DNA from: Cryobacterium sp. PH31-O1
GTDB lineage: Bacteria > Actinomycetota > Actinomycetes > Actinomycetales > Microbacteriaceae
Direction of reading: 5' to 3'
NCBI RefSeq assembly: GCF_030063455.1
Contig: NZ_JASITB010000008.1
Coordinates: forward strand, 1-64,000
Length of the DNA: 64,000 bases
The notes below the pieces were generated by a model. It did no database searches. It was not told where the DNA came from and worked only from the letters and a program-made list of their open reading frames with translations. Positions 42,963 to 51,923 of this stretch are shown piece by piece. The position numbers and the translations under genes were made by a program. Each line of letters opens with the position of its first letter. The stretch's first letter is position 1.

Positions 42963-43340
42963 CTAGTGCAGGAGCAGCACCGGCACATGCCCGGTGAGAT
43001 CGGCACGGGCGCCGGAGGCGTGGATGGCGCCGCTCGCCAGGCCGTCCGCCCACGGAAGGGCACCGGTCGCGAGTGCGAGCCAGGTGGCGGCATCCGTTTC
43101 GATGACGTTCGGCGGGGTGCCGCGGGTGTGACGCGGACCGGCGACGCACTGCACGGCGCCGAATGGGGGCACGCGCACTTCGAGGGTGTTTCCCTCGGCT
43201 TGTTCAGCGAGCAGCTGAAGGGTGTAGCGCACCGCCTGCGCGCGGATATCTCGGCTCGCGGTGGTTCCGCCTTCGAACGCGGCCAGCGCCGCCCGCACGG
43301 CAACCCGCCCGGCTCCGTCGTCGATGCGTGCTCTGGCCAT
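42963..43340 (-). CDS. SCP2-like (sterol carrier family) small protein
   Basis: About 125 residues. MARARIDDGAGRVAVRAALAAF, AVRYTLQLLAEQAEGNTLEVRVPPFGAVQC, and GTPPNVIETDAATWLALATG form a conserved block known from actinobacteria, where it lies divergent from purD. The SCP2 fold has a hydrophobic cavity for lipids, but the ligand is unknown. ATG 43340 is chosen because conservation begins there; upstream codons in the same frame belong to the purD side. It is separated from purD by 52 bases, so a shared divergent promoter is likely. Confidence 0.82.
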   Translation of the reverse strand: MARARIDDGAGRVAVRAALAAFEGGTTASRDIRAQAVRYTLQLLAEQAEGNTLEVRVPPFGAVQCVAGPRHTRGTPPNVIETDAATWLALATGALPWADGLASGAIHASGARADLTGHVPVLLLH

Positions 43341-43392
43341 TGTTCCAGTCTGCCCGATCGGCCGGGCCCGAGGCATCGGGTAGCCTGAAACG

Positions 43393-44658
43393 GTGAAAAT
43401 TCTGGTCCTTGGTTCCGGTGCCCGCGAGCACGCCATCATCACCGCGCTGCTTCGTGAGGAACCGCGCCCGAGCGTGGAGTGCGCCCCCGGCAATGCCGGC
43501 ATCGCCGCCGAGGTTCCCGTCGTCGCGCTCGATCCGAACGACCCGGTGGCCGTAACCGACTACGCGATGCTGCACGACATCGAGCTCGTCGTGATCGGGC
43601 CAGAGGCACCGCTCGTAGCCGGCGTCGCCGACGCCCTGCGCACGCGCGGCGTGGCCGTTTTCGGACCGGATAAAGCCGCCGCCGCGCTCGAGGGCAGCAA
43701 AACCTTCGCCAAACGCATCATGGATGAGGCCGGGGTTCCCACCGGCCGCGCCGTGCGCGCCGGCAACCTTGCAGAGGCTGAAGCCGCCCTCGACGAGTTC
43801 GGCGCCCCCTACGTGGTCAAGGCTGACGGCCTCGCCGCCGGCAAGGGCGTGCTGGTGACCACGGACCGCGTTGCCGCCGTCGGCCACGCCGCCTTCTGGC
43901 TTGAACACGGCAGCGTGTTGATCGAAGAATTCCTCGACGGCCAGGAGATCTCGCTCTTTCTGCTCAGCGACGGCGAGCACGTGCTGCCGCTCTCGCCCGC
44001 CCAGGACTACAAGCGGGCCCTTGACAATGACGCTGGCCCCAACACCGGCGGCATGGGTGCCTACTCACCGTTGCCGTGGCTCGACGCTCAGTTCGGCAGC
44101 GAGAACGCGTTCGTCGACGAGATCATCGAGACCGTCGCCCTCCCCACGGTTCGCCGGCTCGCCGCCGAGGGCACCCCGTTCGTCGGGCTGCTCTACTGCG
44201 GGCTCATTCTGACGGATGCCGGCATCCGCGTCATCGAATTCAACGCGCGCTTCGGAGACCCAGAGACGCAGGTCGTGCTGCCCCGCCTGGTCACGCCGCT
44301 GTCCGGCCTGCTAGTCGCCGCCGCGACGGGAGCGCTCGGCGGGCTGCCCCGCCCGGTCTTCTCCGCCGAGGTGGCGGTCACCGTCGTGCTGGCGAGCGAG
44401 AACTACCCGCAAGAACCGCTCGTGGGCCGCGAGATCACCGGGCTCGACGCTGCCCTCACCGTGGACGGCGTGACGATCGCCCATGCCGCGACCCGGGTTG
44501 ACGGCGGCAGGCTGGTGTCGACCGGCGGGCGCGTGCTCAGCGTCGTCGCCGTCGGCGACTCCTTCGCCGAGGCCCGCGCTCGCGCCTACAAGGCCCTCGG
44601 GCACGTTTCTCTGGCCGGCGCCCACTTTCGCAGCGACATCGCCGCCCGGGTCGCCTGA
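43393..44658 (+). CDS. purD: Phosphoribosylamine-glycine ligase
   Basis: 421 residues; GAR synthetase, joining phosphoribosylamine and glycine with ATP. The start [34 protein letters not shown], the ATP-grasp region [16 protein letters not shown] and GGMGAYSP are all present. GTG 43393 starts directly at the conserved strand. It is divergent from the SCP2-like gene and followed by a palindromic element before purC. Confidence 0.96.
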   Translation: MKILVLGSGAREHAIITALLREEPRPSVECAPGNAGIAAEVPVVALDPNDPVAVTDYAMLHDIELVVIGPEAPLVAGVADALRTRGVAVFGPDKAAAALEGSKTFAKRIMDEAGVPTGRAVRAGNLAEAEAALDEFGAPYVVKADGLAAGKGVLVTTDRVAAVGHAAFWLEHGSVLIEEFLDGQEISLFLLSDGEHVLPLSPAQDYKRALDNDAGPNTGGMGAYSPLPWLDAQFGSENAFVDEIIETVALPTVRRLAAEGTPFVGLLYCGLILTDAGIRVIEFNARFGDPETQVVLPRLVTPLSGLLVAAATGALGGLPRPVFSAEVAVTVVLASENYPQEPLVGREITGLDAALTVDGVTIAHAATRVDGGRLVSTGGRVLSVVAVGDSFAEARARAYKALGHVSLAGAHFRSDIAARVA

Positions 44659-44695
44659 CCTCTCTCGCCCCAGGCCGGCACCGGCATCTCCCTGC

Positions 44696-44787
44696 GCATA
44701 ACTCCTGCAATCTGCTCACTCGCGCCAGAGCTTCCCCGTGAATTCGCGGGCACTTCGTGTCGAGCAGTTTTTTTGCAGGAGTTATGC
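44696..44787. repeat. 92-bp inverted-repeat element, copy C, between purD and purC
   Basis: GCATAACTCCTGCAA (44696-44710) pairs perfectly with TTGCAGGAGTTATGC (44773-44787). Just inside, CTGCTC pairs with GAGCAG, the right side being offset by a T7 run. The ends share CATAAC with copies A and B but then differ. It could also act as a terminator for purD, since a T-tract lies in the right arm. Confidence 0.75.
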
Positions 44788-44814
44788 ACGGTGCTGATGC
44801 GGGAGAATACAAGG

Positions 44815-45756
44815 GTGAGCCAATCTGAGCACGAGTCCCCCGCATCCGCCGCCCCCCTCGACGGGTGGACGCCCGTCTACTCGGGCAAGGTGCGCGACCT
44901 CTACGTCGAGAGAACGGATGCCGCCCCCTCCCTCGCCACCGCGGCCCGCGTACTCGTGGTCGCGAGCGACCGGGTCAGCGCGTTCGACCACGTACTCGAG
45001 CCCGGCATTCCCGGAAAGGGCGAGCTGCTCACCACCCTGAGCCTGTGGTGGTTCGACCGGTTGACCGACGTTCCCAACCACCTCGTCGCCGACCACGAAC
45101 AGGTCGGCGGCACCGTACGGGAGATCATTCCGGCAAGCGTCTCCGGGCGGGCGATGCTCTGCCGCACCCTGGACATGTTCCCGATCGAGTGCGTGGTGCG
45201 CGGATACCTGACCGGCAGCGGCTGGAAGGAATACCTCGAATCCCAGTCGGTGTGCGGCCTCAAACTGCCCGCCGGGCTGCAGAATGGCGACCGGCTGCCC
45301 GAACCCATCTACACCCCGGCGTGGAAGGCCCCGATGGGCCAGCACGACGAGAACATCTCGTTCGAGCGCACGGTCGAACTGGTCGGGCCGACCATCGCCG
45401 CCGAACTGCGCAGTCTTTCCCTCGCTCTGTTCCAGGCCGCCGGCGCGATCGCCGAGCAGGCCGGCGTCATTCTCGCCGACACCAAGTTCGAGTTCGGCGC
45501 CGACCGGCAGACCGGCGTGACCGTGCTCGCCGACGAGGTGCTCACGAGCGATTCCAGCCGCTACTGGGATGCCGAAGCCTGGCGTACCGGCACCACCCCG
45601 GAGACCCGCATGGCGAGCTTCGACAAGCAGATCGTGCGCAACTGGCTCTCCGCACACTGGGACGGCGCTGGCATCCCGCCCGAGCTGCCGACCGAGATCG
45701 TCGAGCAGACCGCTGCCCGTTACCGCGAACTGCTTGAGCGCCTCACCAGCGCCTGA
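44815..45756 (+). CDS. purC: Phosphoribosylaminoimidazole-succinocarboxamide synthase
   Basis: 313 residues; SAICAR synthetase, joining CAIR and aspartate with ATP. Conserved GKVRDLY, ASDRVSAFDHVLEPGIPGKGELLT, VVRGYLTGSGWKEY and ADTKFEFG are present. GTG 44815 follows GAATAC (44804-44809), a possible -10, so the mRNA may be leaderless; the in-frame ATG at 44785 lies within the palindromic element. Downstream is a VOC protein gene after 78 bases. Confidence 0.95.
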   Translation: MSQSEHESPASAAPLDGWTPVYSGKVRDLYVERTDAAPSLATAARVLVVASDRVSAFDHVLEPGIPGKGELLTTLSLWWFDRLTDVPNHLVADHEQVGGTVREIIPASVSGRAMLCRTLDMFPIECVVRGYLTGSGWKEYLESQSVCGLKLPAGLQNGDRLPEPIYTPAWKAPMGQHDENISFERTVELVGPTIAAELRSLSLALFQAAGAIAEQAGVILADTKFEFGADRQTGVTVLADEVLTSDSSRYWDAEAWRTGTTPETRMASFDKQIVRNWLSAHWDGAGIPPELPTEIVEQTAARYRELLERLTSA

Positions 45757-45834
45757 GCACAACAACACCGCGGCGCGCAAACGGGGGGAGCGCATCCCGG
45801 TGAATCGCGGAATAGCCGGGGCGGCCCCCGAGTT

Positions 45835-46719
45835 GTGCCTGCTGTGACTCTAACTGCGAAAGACCTGCTGGCCGCCGACACCGGAATGGGCGCGGTGACC
45901 CTGCGCGTGGGCAACCTCGACGCCATGATCGCCTACTACCGCGACATCGTGACGCTCGAACTGCAAAGCCATGATGGGCCGATCGCCGTGCTCGGCCGCG
46001 GCCAGGTACCGCTCGTAATTTTGCAGCACGCCCCCGAGCTCGCGGCCGCCGAACCGCGCTCGGCCGGGTTGTACCACACCGCCATTCTGTTCGACACGCA
46101 GGCCGACCTCGCCGCCGCCGTCTATTCGATCGGCACGAAATCACCGGGGACCTTCACCGGCAGCGCCGATCACCTGGTCAGCCAGGCCTTCTACTTCACC
46201 GACCCAGAGGGCAACGGCATCGAGCTGTACTGGGACCGTGATCGCACGCTGTGGAGCTGGACCCACGGCCAGGTCGAAATGGCCACGCTCTACCTCGACC
46301 CGAACGCATTCATTTCTGAGCATATGTCGCAGGAACCCAGCGCCGGCCACGCCGTCGTCGGCCACGTGCACCTCTCGGTTGGTGACGTTGCGAGCGCCCG
46401 CGAGTTCTACGTGAACCGTCTCGGCTTCGAGGCCACCGCGAACTTCGGTCCCTCGGCCCTGTTCGTCTCGGCCGGCGGCTACCACCACCACATGGCCATG
46501 AACACCTGGGAGAGTTCGGGCAGCGGCAAACGCCGCCTGGCGCTGGGCCTCGGCGAAGTCAGCATTATCGTGCCGAGCACCGACGATGTCGGCGCCCTGG
46601 GCGAACGGATGAGCCACTACAACGTCGACACCCGTCACGACGGGCAGACCCTCAGCTTCGACGACCCGTGGGCCAACCGCATCCAGGTGAGCGCTGCGGA
46701 CCCGGTCCAAACGATTTAG
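45835..46719 (+). CDS. VOC-family protein (CatE-like extradiol dioxygenase/glyoxalase fold)
   Basis: 294 residues with two VOC modules (about 17-130 and 165-290). Candidate metal ligands are visible in GLYHTAIL, GIELYWDRD, GHVHLSVGD and YHHHMAMNTW. The first module has GAVTLRV where a His is usual, as in single-site members of the CatE type. It may be an extradiol ring-cleavage enzyme or another VOC enzyme. The start (GTG 45835 or GTG 45844) is not certain; neither has a strong ribosome binding site. It converges with the TetR gene. Confidence 0.78.
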   Translation: MPAVTLTAKDLLAADTGMGAVTLRVGNLDAMIAYYRDIVTLELQSHDGPIAVLGRGQVPLVILQHAPELAAAEPRSAGLYHTAILFDTQADLAAAVYSIGTKSPGTFTGSADHLVSQAFYFTDPEGNGIELYWDRDRTLWSWTHGQVEMATLYLDPNAFISEHMSQEPSAGHAVVGHVHLSVGDVASAREFYVNRLGFEATANFGPSALFVSAGGYHHHMAMNTWESSGSGKRRLALGLGEVSIIVPSTDDVGALGERMSHYNVDTRHDGQTLSFDDPWANRIQVSAADPVQTI

Positions 46720-46743
46720 CAGCGCACGGCGCCGCCGGGCGGC

Positions 46744-47478
46744 TCAGCGCGCCGCGCGAGCCGCCCGGCGGGTGAGGCCGTGCACGGTGGCCTGATAGTC
46801 CTTCACGTCGAGCGGCCGGCCGGGCAGCTTGGGCCGCGGCGCATCGGCCGCACGCAGGCCGTCGAGCACGATCGAGAGCTGACGTCGCCATTGGCCGGCA
46901 TAGCCGGTGCCGAGGCTGCCGAGCGACCCGACCATGGTAACTAGTACGGCGAGGTCGATCGCGTCAACATCGCGGCGCAGCGTGCCGTCTTTTTTTGCGC
47001 GGGCCACGAGGCTCGCGATGAAACCATCGAACTCCGCCGCCGGCCGCGCCGACGGGTCGAGCTGAGCCATGCGCCGCAGGATCGGCGGCAGCGAGGGGTC
47101 AGCGACGAGCCATTCAGCGACCCGTTCGGTGTAGACGACGAGCGCGTCCCACGGGGTGGGCGCGGCCTCGATCTCCCCGCGCACGGCATGCAGCTGCGCG
47201 AGGGCGATGTCGTAGAGCGCGCGCACCAGGTCGTCGCGGGTCGGAAAGTTGCGATACAGGGTGGCCACGCCGACGTCGGCCTGACGGGCGATGGCCTCGA
47301 GGGATGCGTCCACGCCGTGCTGAGCGAGCAGGGTGCGTGCGCTTCGGATCAGGCGATCGCGGTTAAGTCTGGCGTCGCGGCGACGGGGCGGCACCGGCGC
47401 GGCGCGGTCGGCCGCGGTTTTCTGCAGAACAGACGGAGCCGGCACGCCATCCTGGGGCTTTCGGGTCGGCGAGGTCAT
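46744..47478 (-). CDS. TetR-family transcriptional regulator, divergent from the kynurenine operon
   Basis: About 244 residues. A 45-residue polar lead precedes a TetR helix-turn-helix (about 50-95, ARTLLAQHGVDASLEAIARQADVGVATLYRNFPTRDDLV); the C-terminal domain is a helical effector region. ATG 47478 has CTGGAG upstream. It is divergent from kynA with 95 bases between, so it may control tryptophan catabolism, although TetR proteins also often control unrelated neighbours such as the VOC gene. Confidence 0.88.
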   Translation of the reverse strand: MTSPTRKPQDGVPAPSVLQKTAADRAAPVPPRRRDARLNRDRLIRSARTLLAQHGVDASLEAIARQADVGVATLYRNFPTRDDLVRALYDIALAQLHAVRGEIEAAPTPWDALVVYTERVAEWLVADPSLPPILRRMAQLDPSARPAAEFDGFIASLVARAKKDGTLRRDVDAIDLAVLVTMVGSLGSLGTGYAGQWRRQLSIVLDGLRAADAPRPKLPGRPLDVKDYQATVHGLTRRAARAAR

Positions 47479-47519
47479 ACGCTCCAGTCTAGAACTTTGA
47501 CCTGCACCCAGAGTGCGGT

Positions 47520-47539
47520 GTTGCGCCCACAGCCGCAAC
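47520..47539. promoter_or_regulatory. Inverted repeat upstream of kynA
   Basis: GTTGCG (47520-47525) and CGCAAC (47534-47539) form a perfect 6-bp inverted repeat with an 8-base spacer, midway between the TetR gene and kynA. It is a candidate operator on position only. Confidence 0.45.
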
Positions 47540-47573
47540 CTGCGCACAATTTGAACAAGCCGAACGGAACCCG

Positions 47574-48428
47574 ATGACCCTCAAGAACAACACCCGCGAA
47601 TTCGACCCCGAGATCGTCACCGATTTTCGCGAGAAGATGAGCTACGGTGCCTACCTTGATCTGCCCACCCTGCTCGACGCGCAGAAGCCGGTGAGTGTTC
47701 CCGAACACCACGATGAGCTGCTCTTCATCATTCAGCACCAGACCACCGAACTCTGGCTCAAACTCGTACTGCACGAGCTACAGGCCGCCAGCGAAGCCCT
47801 GCGCCAAGACCAGCTCGCGCCGGCCCTGAAAGGCATCGCCCGGGTTAAACACATCCAGCGCACCCTCACCGAGCAGTGGTCGGTGCTCGCCACGCTCACC
47901 CCCACCGAGTACGCCCAGTTCCGCCATTTTCTGGGCAATTCGAGCGGGTTTCAGTCGTACCAATACCGTGCGGTCGAGTTCGCGCTCGGCAACAAGAACC
48001 GCCGCATGCTCACCGTCTTCGAAGCGGATGCCACAGCCCACGGCCTGCTCACCGCTACGTTTGAAGCGCCCAGCCTCTACGACGAATTCCTGCGCCACCT
48101 GCACCGAGCCGGCTACGACATTCCGACCGCGGTGCTCGAGCGCGACGTGACCGAAGCCTGGACGTTCCACCCAGAACTCGTGCATACCTTCCGGGGGATA
48201 TACGAGAATGCCAGTGAGCACTGGGCCGCCTACGAGGCCTGCGAAGAACTCGTCGACCTCGAAGACAACTTTCAACTGTGGCGTTTTCGCCACCTCAAGA
48301 CCGTGCAACGCATCATCGGCATGAAGCACGGCACCGGCGGGTCGAGCGGTGCAGCCTTTCTGCAGAAAGCCCTCGAGCTGACCTTCTTTCCGGAGCTGTT
48401 TGCGGTGCGCACGGAGATCGGAACGTGA
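47574..48428 (+). CDS. kynA: Tryptophan 2,3-dioxygenase
   Basis: 284 residues, full length. It opens the indole ring of L-tryptophan with O2 at a haem iron to give N-formylkynurenine. Conserved stretches: MSYGAYLDLPTLLDAQKP, HHDELLFIIQHQTTELWLKLVLHEL with the catalytic His, RHFLGNSSGFQSYQYR, and MKHGTGGSSGAAFLQ near the C-terminus. First gene of a three-gene operon; its stop overlaps the next start (GTGA). Confidence 0.95.
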   Translation: MTLKNNTREFDPEIVTDFREKMSYGAYLDLPTLLDAQKPVSVPEHHDELLFIIQHQTTELWLKLVLHELQAASEALRQDQLAPALKGIARVKHIQRTLTEQWSVLATLTPTEYAQFRHFLGNSSGFQSYQYRAVEFALGNKNRRMLTVFEADATAHGLLTATFEAPSLYDEFLRHLHRAGYDIPTAVLERDVTEAWTFHPELVHTFRGIYENASEHWAAYEACEELVDLEDNFQLWRFRHLKTVQRIIGMKHGTGGSSGAAFLQKALELTFFPELFAVRTEIGT

Positions 48429-49324
48429 CTTCCCACTTTCTTCACGGGCGCGGCACCGTCTATCCGGGATTTCTGGACGCGCACGTTCACCTCGCCCTGA
48501 TCGACCCGACCATGCTGCACCGCGGCGGCATCGCCCGGATACTCGACCTTGGCGGCTGGCTTCCCCGCGACCCAAGCCCGTCCATGCCTGATCTGGCATA
48601 TGCGTATCAATTTGTTACCGCCCCCGGCGGCTATCCCAGCCGTGCCGTCTGGGCCGAGCCGGGGTGGAGCTGCCCGGTCGACTCCGCAGCGGATGCCGCC
48701 AGGGCGGTGGACCTGCAGGTCGCGGCTGGGGCATCCGTTTTGAAGATCACACTGAACGCGGTGGCCGGACCGGTGCTCGGTGCGGACGCTCTGGTGGCAC
48801 TGGTTGGTCGGGCCCACAACCGTGGCCTGCCCGTCGTTGCGCACGCCGAGGGCGCCGGCCAGGCCGAGCGCGCGTTCACGGCCGGGGTCGATGCCTTCGC
48901 CCACACTCCGTTTTCGGAACGCCTCCCCGACGGGCTGCTCACCGCGATGGCGGCCCGAATGACCTGGATCAGCACCCTCGATATTCACGGCTGGGGCTAC
49001 CCCACCGCTGCCTTCGAGATCGCGAGCGACAACCTGCGCCGGTTTCACCGCAACGGCGGTCGGGTGTTGTACGGCACCGACCTCGGCAATGGGCCGCTGC
49101 CCCTCGGCGTCAACCACCGCGAAATCGTGGCGCTGCTCGGCGCCGGCCTGACCCCCGACGACGTGCTGGCGGCCCTCTGCTCTTCGACACCGCTCAAACT
49201 GACCGTGGCCGACACCCGGGTTACTTTTGTTCCGGGCGAACGGCCACGTGACCCCGAAGATTTTGCCGACTGGCTCGTCGCCGCTCGCGCCCTCACCCGA
49301 CCCGAACTTGAGGTACTCGCATGA
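48425..49324 (+). CDS. Amidohydrolase-superfamily enzyme, probable kynurenine formamidase substitute
   Basis: 299 residues. The amidohydrolase binuclear metal set is complete: His20 and His22 (FLDAHVHL), Lys107 (VLKITL), His140 (VVAHAEG), His160 (FAHTPF) and Asp219 (YGTDLGNG). It is short for the family and lacks most of the beta-sandwich domain. GTG 48425 overlaps the kynA stop, and its own stop overlaps the kynU start (ATGA), so all three are co-translated. The step between the flanking enzymes is hydrolysis of N-formylkynurenine, normally done by unrelated KynB or alpha/beta-hydrolase enzymes, neither of which is in the operon. The formamidase role is inferred from position and chemistry. 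Confidence 0.78.
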   Translation: MTSHFLHGRGTVYPGFLDAHVHLALIDPTMLHRGGIARILDLGGWLPRDPSPSMPDLAYAYQFVTAPGGYPSRAVWAEPGWSCPVDSAADAARAVDLQVAAGASVLKITLNAVAGPVLGADALVALVGRAHNRGLPVVAHAEGAGQAERAFTAGVDAFAHTPFSERLPDGLLTAMAARMTWISTLDIHGWGYPTAAFEIASDNLRRFHRNGGRVLYGTDLGNGPLPLGVNHREIVALLGAGLTPDDVLAALCSSTPLKLTVADTRVTFVPGERPRDPEDFADWLVAARALTRPELEVLA

Positions 49325-50613
49325 CGCCCACCATAGACAACACGATCGGCCTGGACGCGCACCTCGCCTTCGCCCGCCGGATGGACCGCATCGACGGCCT
49401 GGCCCACTATCGCGCCCGGTTTCTCGGTACTGACGCCGACGCCGACACGGCCAACCCGCGCTCCTATCTCGACGGCAACTCGCTCGGGCGTCCGCTGCGG
49501 GCGAGCGCCGACCGCATCGCCAATTTTCTGCAACACGACTGGGGCACCCGGCTCATTCGCGGCTGGGATGAGCAGTGGATGGAACTGCCGCTGCAGATCG
49601 GCGATGACCTCGGCCGCACGTGCCTCGGCGCCGCTCCCGGCCAGGTGTTCGTCGGCGACTCCACCAGCGTGCTGCTCTACAAGCTGGCCCGCGCCGCCGT
49701 GGATTCACGTCCGCAGCGCACCGAGATCGTGCTCGACAGCGATAATTTTCCCACCGACCGGTACATCCTGGAGGGCATCGCGCGGGAGCGCGGTCTGACC
49801 CTGCGCTGGATTGACTCCGACACCGAAGGTGGGGTATCCGCCGAGCAGGTGCGCCAGGTGGTCGGCCCAGAGACCTCCCTCGTGCTGCTGAGCCACGTGG
49901 CCTACCGCTCTGGCTACCTCGCCGATATGCAGGCCATCACCGCTGCCGCCCACGAGCACGACGCCCTCGTGCTGTGGGATTTGAGCCACTCGGTGGGGTC
50001 GGTTCCGATCAATCTCGACCGCTGCGACGTGGACCTCGCGGTCGGCTGCTCGTACAAATATCTCAGCGGCGGGCCGGGCGCGCCGGCATTCGGCTACGTC
50101 AGGAGCGACCTGCACGAGGCGCTCACCCAGCCGATCCAGGGCTGGATGGGAGCCCAGGCCATCTTCGAGATGGGACCGGGGTATCAGCCGGCCACCGGCA
50201 TCCGTCGTTTCATGAGCGGCACCCCCGCCGTGCTGGGCATGCTCGCCGTGCAGGACACGATCGCCATGCTGAATGAAGCCACCATCGAATCGGTGCGCGC
50301 CAAGTCGGTCGCGCTGACCGAGTTCGCGATCACCCTCGTTGATGAGTGGCTCGCGCCAATGGGGGTCACCGTGGCCTCGCCGCGGGAACAAACCCATCGC
50401 GGCGGGCACGTGACCATCAACCATCCGCTCATGCGGCAGGTGACGAAAATTCTGTGGGACAACGACGTGATTCCCGATTTTCGAGCACCGAGCGGGCTGC
50501 GGCTCGGCCTGGCCCCGCTGAGTACCAGTTTCGTCGAGACCTACGACGGCGTCGCCGCCGTGCGCGACGTGCTGCGCGGCATCCTGCTCGGCCAGAACGG
50601 CGTGAGCCGGTAG
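49321..50613 (+). CDS. kynU: Kynureninase
   Basis: 430 residues; PLP enzyme cleaving kynurenine to anthranilate and alanine. The PLP lysine is Lys246 in VGCSYKYLSGGPGAPAF; YLDGNSLGRPL near the start and WDLSHSVGSVPINL are conserved. The ATG overlaps the amidohydrolase stop. As no NAD-synthesis genes follow, the operon probably serves tryptophan breakdown to anthranilate. Confidence 0.94.
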   Translation: MTPTIDNTIGLDAHLAFARRMDRIDGLAHYRARFLGTDADADTANPRSYLDGNSLGRPLRASADRIANFLQHDWGTRLIRGWDEQWMELPLQIGDDLGRTCLGAAPGQVFVGDSTSVLLYKLARAAVDSRPQRTEIVLDSDNFPTDRYILEGIARERGLTLRWIDSDTEGGVSAEQVRQVVGPETSLVLLSHVAYRSGYLADMQAITAAAHEHDALVLWDLSHSVGSVPINLDRCDVDLAVGCSYKYLSGGPGAPAFGYVRSDLHEALTQPIQGWMGAQAIFEMGPGYQPATGIRRFMSGTPAVLGMLAVQDTIAMLNEATIESVRAKSVALTEFAITLVDEWLAPMGVTVASPREQTHRGGHVTINHPLMRQVTKILWDNDVIPDFRAPSGLRLGLAPLSTSFVETYDGVAAVRDVLRGILLGQNGVSR

Positions 50614-50697
50614 AACGGCGGGCAGGGCCGCACCCGGCCTGTAGAATTACAGTGATTTGCCACGACTATAAGCCCCAGACTGTATGCGGAGTGCCCT

Positions 50698-50982
50698 GTG
50701 CCAACGATCGTCGTCGAAGTAATGCCCAAGGCCGAGTTGCTTGACCCCCAGGGAAAGGCCGTCGCCGGCGCCCTCGGTCGCCTCGGTCAGACCCGGTCAG
50801 CGCTGGCCAACGTGACCGGCGTGCGCGTCGGCAAGCGATTCGAGATCGCCATCGATGGTGAAGCGGATGCCGACGTCTTAACCGCAGTGCGCGAACTCGC
50901 CGACACCGTGTTGTCGAACTCCGTGATCGAGGATGTCGTTGGCATCCACGTGCAGGATGCTCCCTCGTCAGCGGTCGTCTGA
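50698..50982 (+). CDS. purS: FGAM synthase subunit PurS
   Basis: 94 residues. [29 protein letters not shown] and [14 protein letters not shown] are typical of PurS, the small subunit that couples PurQ and PurL. GTG 50698 has GGAG upstream. TTGCCA (50657-50662) and TGTATG (50681-50686), 18 bases apart, are a possible promoter. The last base of its stop codon is the first base of the purQ start. Confidence 0.95.
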   Translation: MPTIVVEVMPKAELLDPQGKAVAGALGRLGQTRSALANVTGVRVGKRFEIAIDGEADADVLTAVRELADTVLSNSVIEDVVGIHVQDAPSSAVV

Positions 50983-51680
50983 TGCGCATCGGCGTCGTTA
51001 CCTTTCCTGGCTCGCTCGACGATCGTGACGCTGCACGCGCGATCCGCCTGGCCGGCGCCGACGCCGTAGCCCTCTGGCACGGCGACCACGACCTGCACGG
51101 CGTCGACGCCCTCGTACTGCCCGGCGGGTTCAGCTACGGCGACTACCTGCGCGCCGGCGCCATCGCGAGCCTCTCGCCGATTATGACCGAGGTCATCGAC
51201 GCGGCGAATCAGGGCATGCCCGTGCTCGGCATCTGCAACGGATTCCAGATGCTCACCGAGGCCCACCTGCTCGAGGGCGGCCTCATTCGAAACGACCAGG
51301 GCCGCTTCATCTGCCGTGACCAGGGCCTGCGCATCGAGAACAACGCGAGCGCCTGGACCAGCGGGTTCGCTCCGAATGCCGAGATCGTCATTCCGCTCAA
51401 GAACGGTGAGGGCTCGTTCATGGCCTCCGCCGAGACGCTCAAGGCGCTTGAGGGTGAAGGCCGCGTTGCGGCTCGCTACATCGGCGGCAACCCGAACGGT
51501 TCGCTAAACGATATCGCCGGCGTCACCAACGCGCGCGGCAACGTCGTCGGCCTCATGCCGCACCCGGAGCACGCCGTCGAGGCCGGTTTCGGACCCGATA
51601 CCGACGACGCCATGGCCAGCGGCACCGACGGCCTTACCTTCTTCACCTCGGTCATCACCCAGGCGCTCATCGCTCGGTAG
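50982..51680 (+). CDS. purQ: FGAM synthase glutaminase subunit PurQ
   Basis: 232 residues; class I glutamine amidotransferase supplying ammonia to Pur[39 protein letters not shown] and the nucleophile Cys in [11 protein letters not shown] are present, with the His/Glu pair in MPHPEHAVE. purL does not follow in the window, so the third subunit is encoded elsewhere. Confidence 0.96.
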   Translation: MRIGVVTFPGSLDDRDAARAIRLAGADAVALWHGDHDLHGVDALVLPGGFSYGDYLRAGAIASLSPIMTEVIDAANQGMPVLGICNGFQMLTEAHLLEGGLIRNDQGRFICRDQGLRIENNASAWTSGFAPNAEIVIPLKNGEGSFMASAETLKALEGEGRVAARYIGGNPNGSLNDIAGVTNARGNVVGLMPHPEHAVEAGFGPDTDDAMASGTDGLTFFTSVITQALIAR

Positions 51681-51807
51681 CAGCGTCGGCATCCGCCGGG
51701 ACGCCCTCGTCGTGGTGCCACTGCGCTGCCGTTTGCTGCACGCGCGGAGCTGTTCTGCTGGCGTGCCTGACCGGCCGGGCGCGCCAGCCCCAAACGCCCG
51801 CGCTGTC

Positions 51808-51839
51808 GAAGAATTCCGGAAAATTCTTCACGAGTTTTT
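51808..51839 (+). terminator. Hairpin with T-tract after purQ
   Basis: GAAGAATT (51808-51815) and AATTCTTC (51822-51829) pair perfectly across a 6-base loop, with a T5 run starting five bases later. It is AT-rich in a GC-rich genome. It lies 128 bases after purQ and 85 bases before the DGPF gene. An operator role is the alternative. I see no convincing gene in the 243 bases 51681-51923. Confidence 0.5.
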
Positions 51840-51923
51840 CTGCGGCTGTCCTATTCACGGCAGCGGGTTCGTTCCTAAGGTAGATCCATCAACGGATGGG
51901 TTCATACCGAGAAGGAGCGCACC

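Noticed and set aside
51667-51858. A 63-codon minus-strand frame after purQ
   Set aside because: It overlaps the purQ end and a hairpin, has no good ribosome binding site and no recognised motif; its first 20 residues look helical but that is weak evidence.
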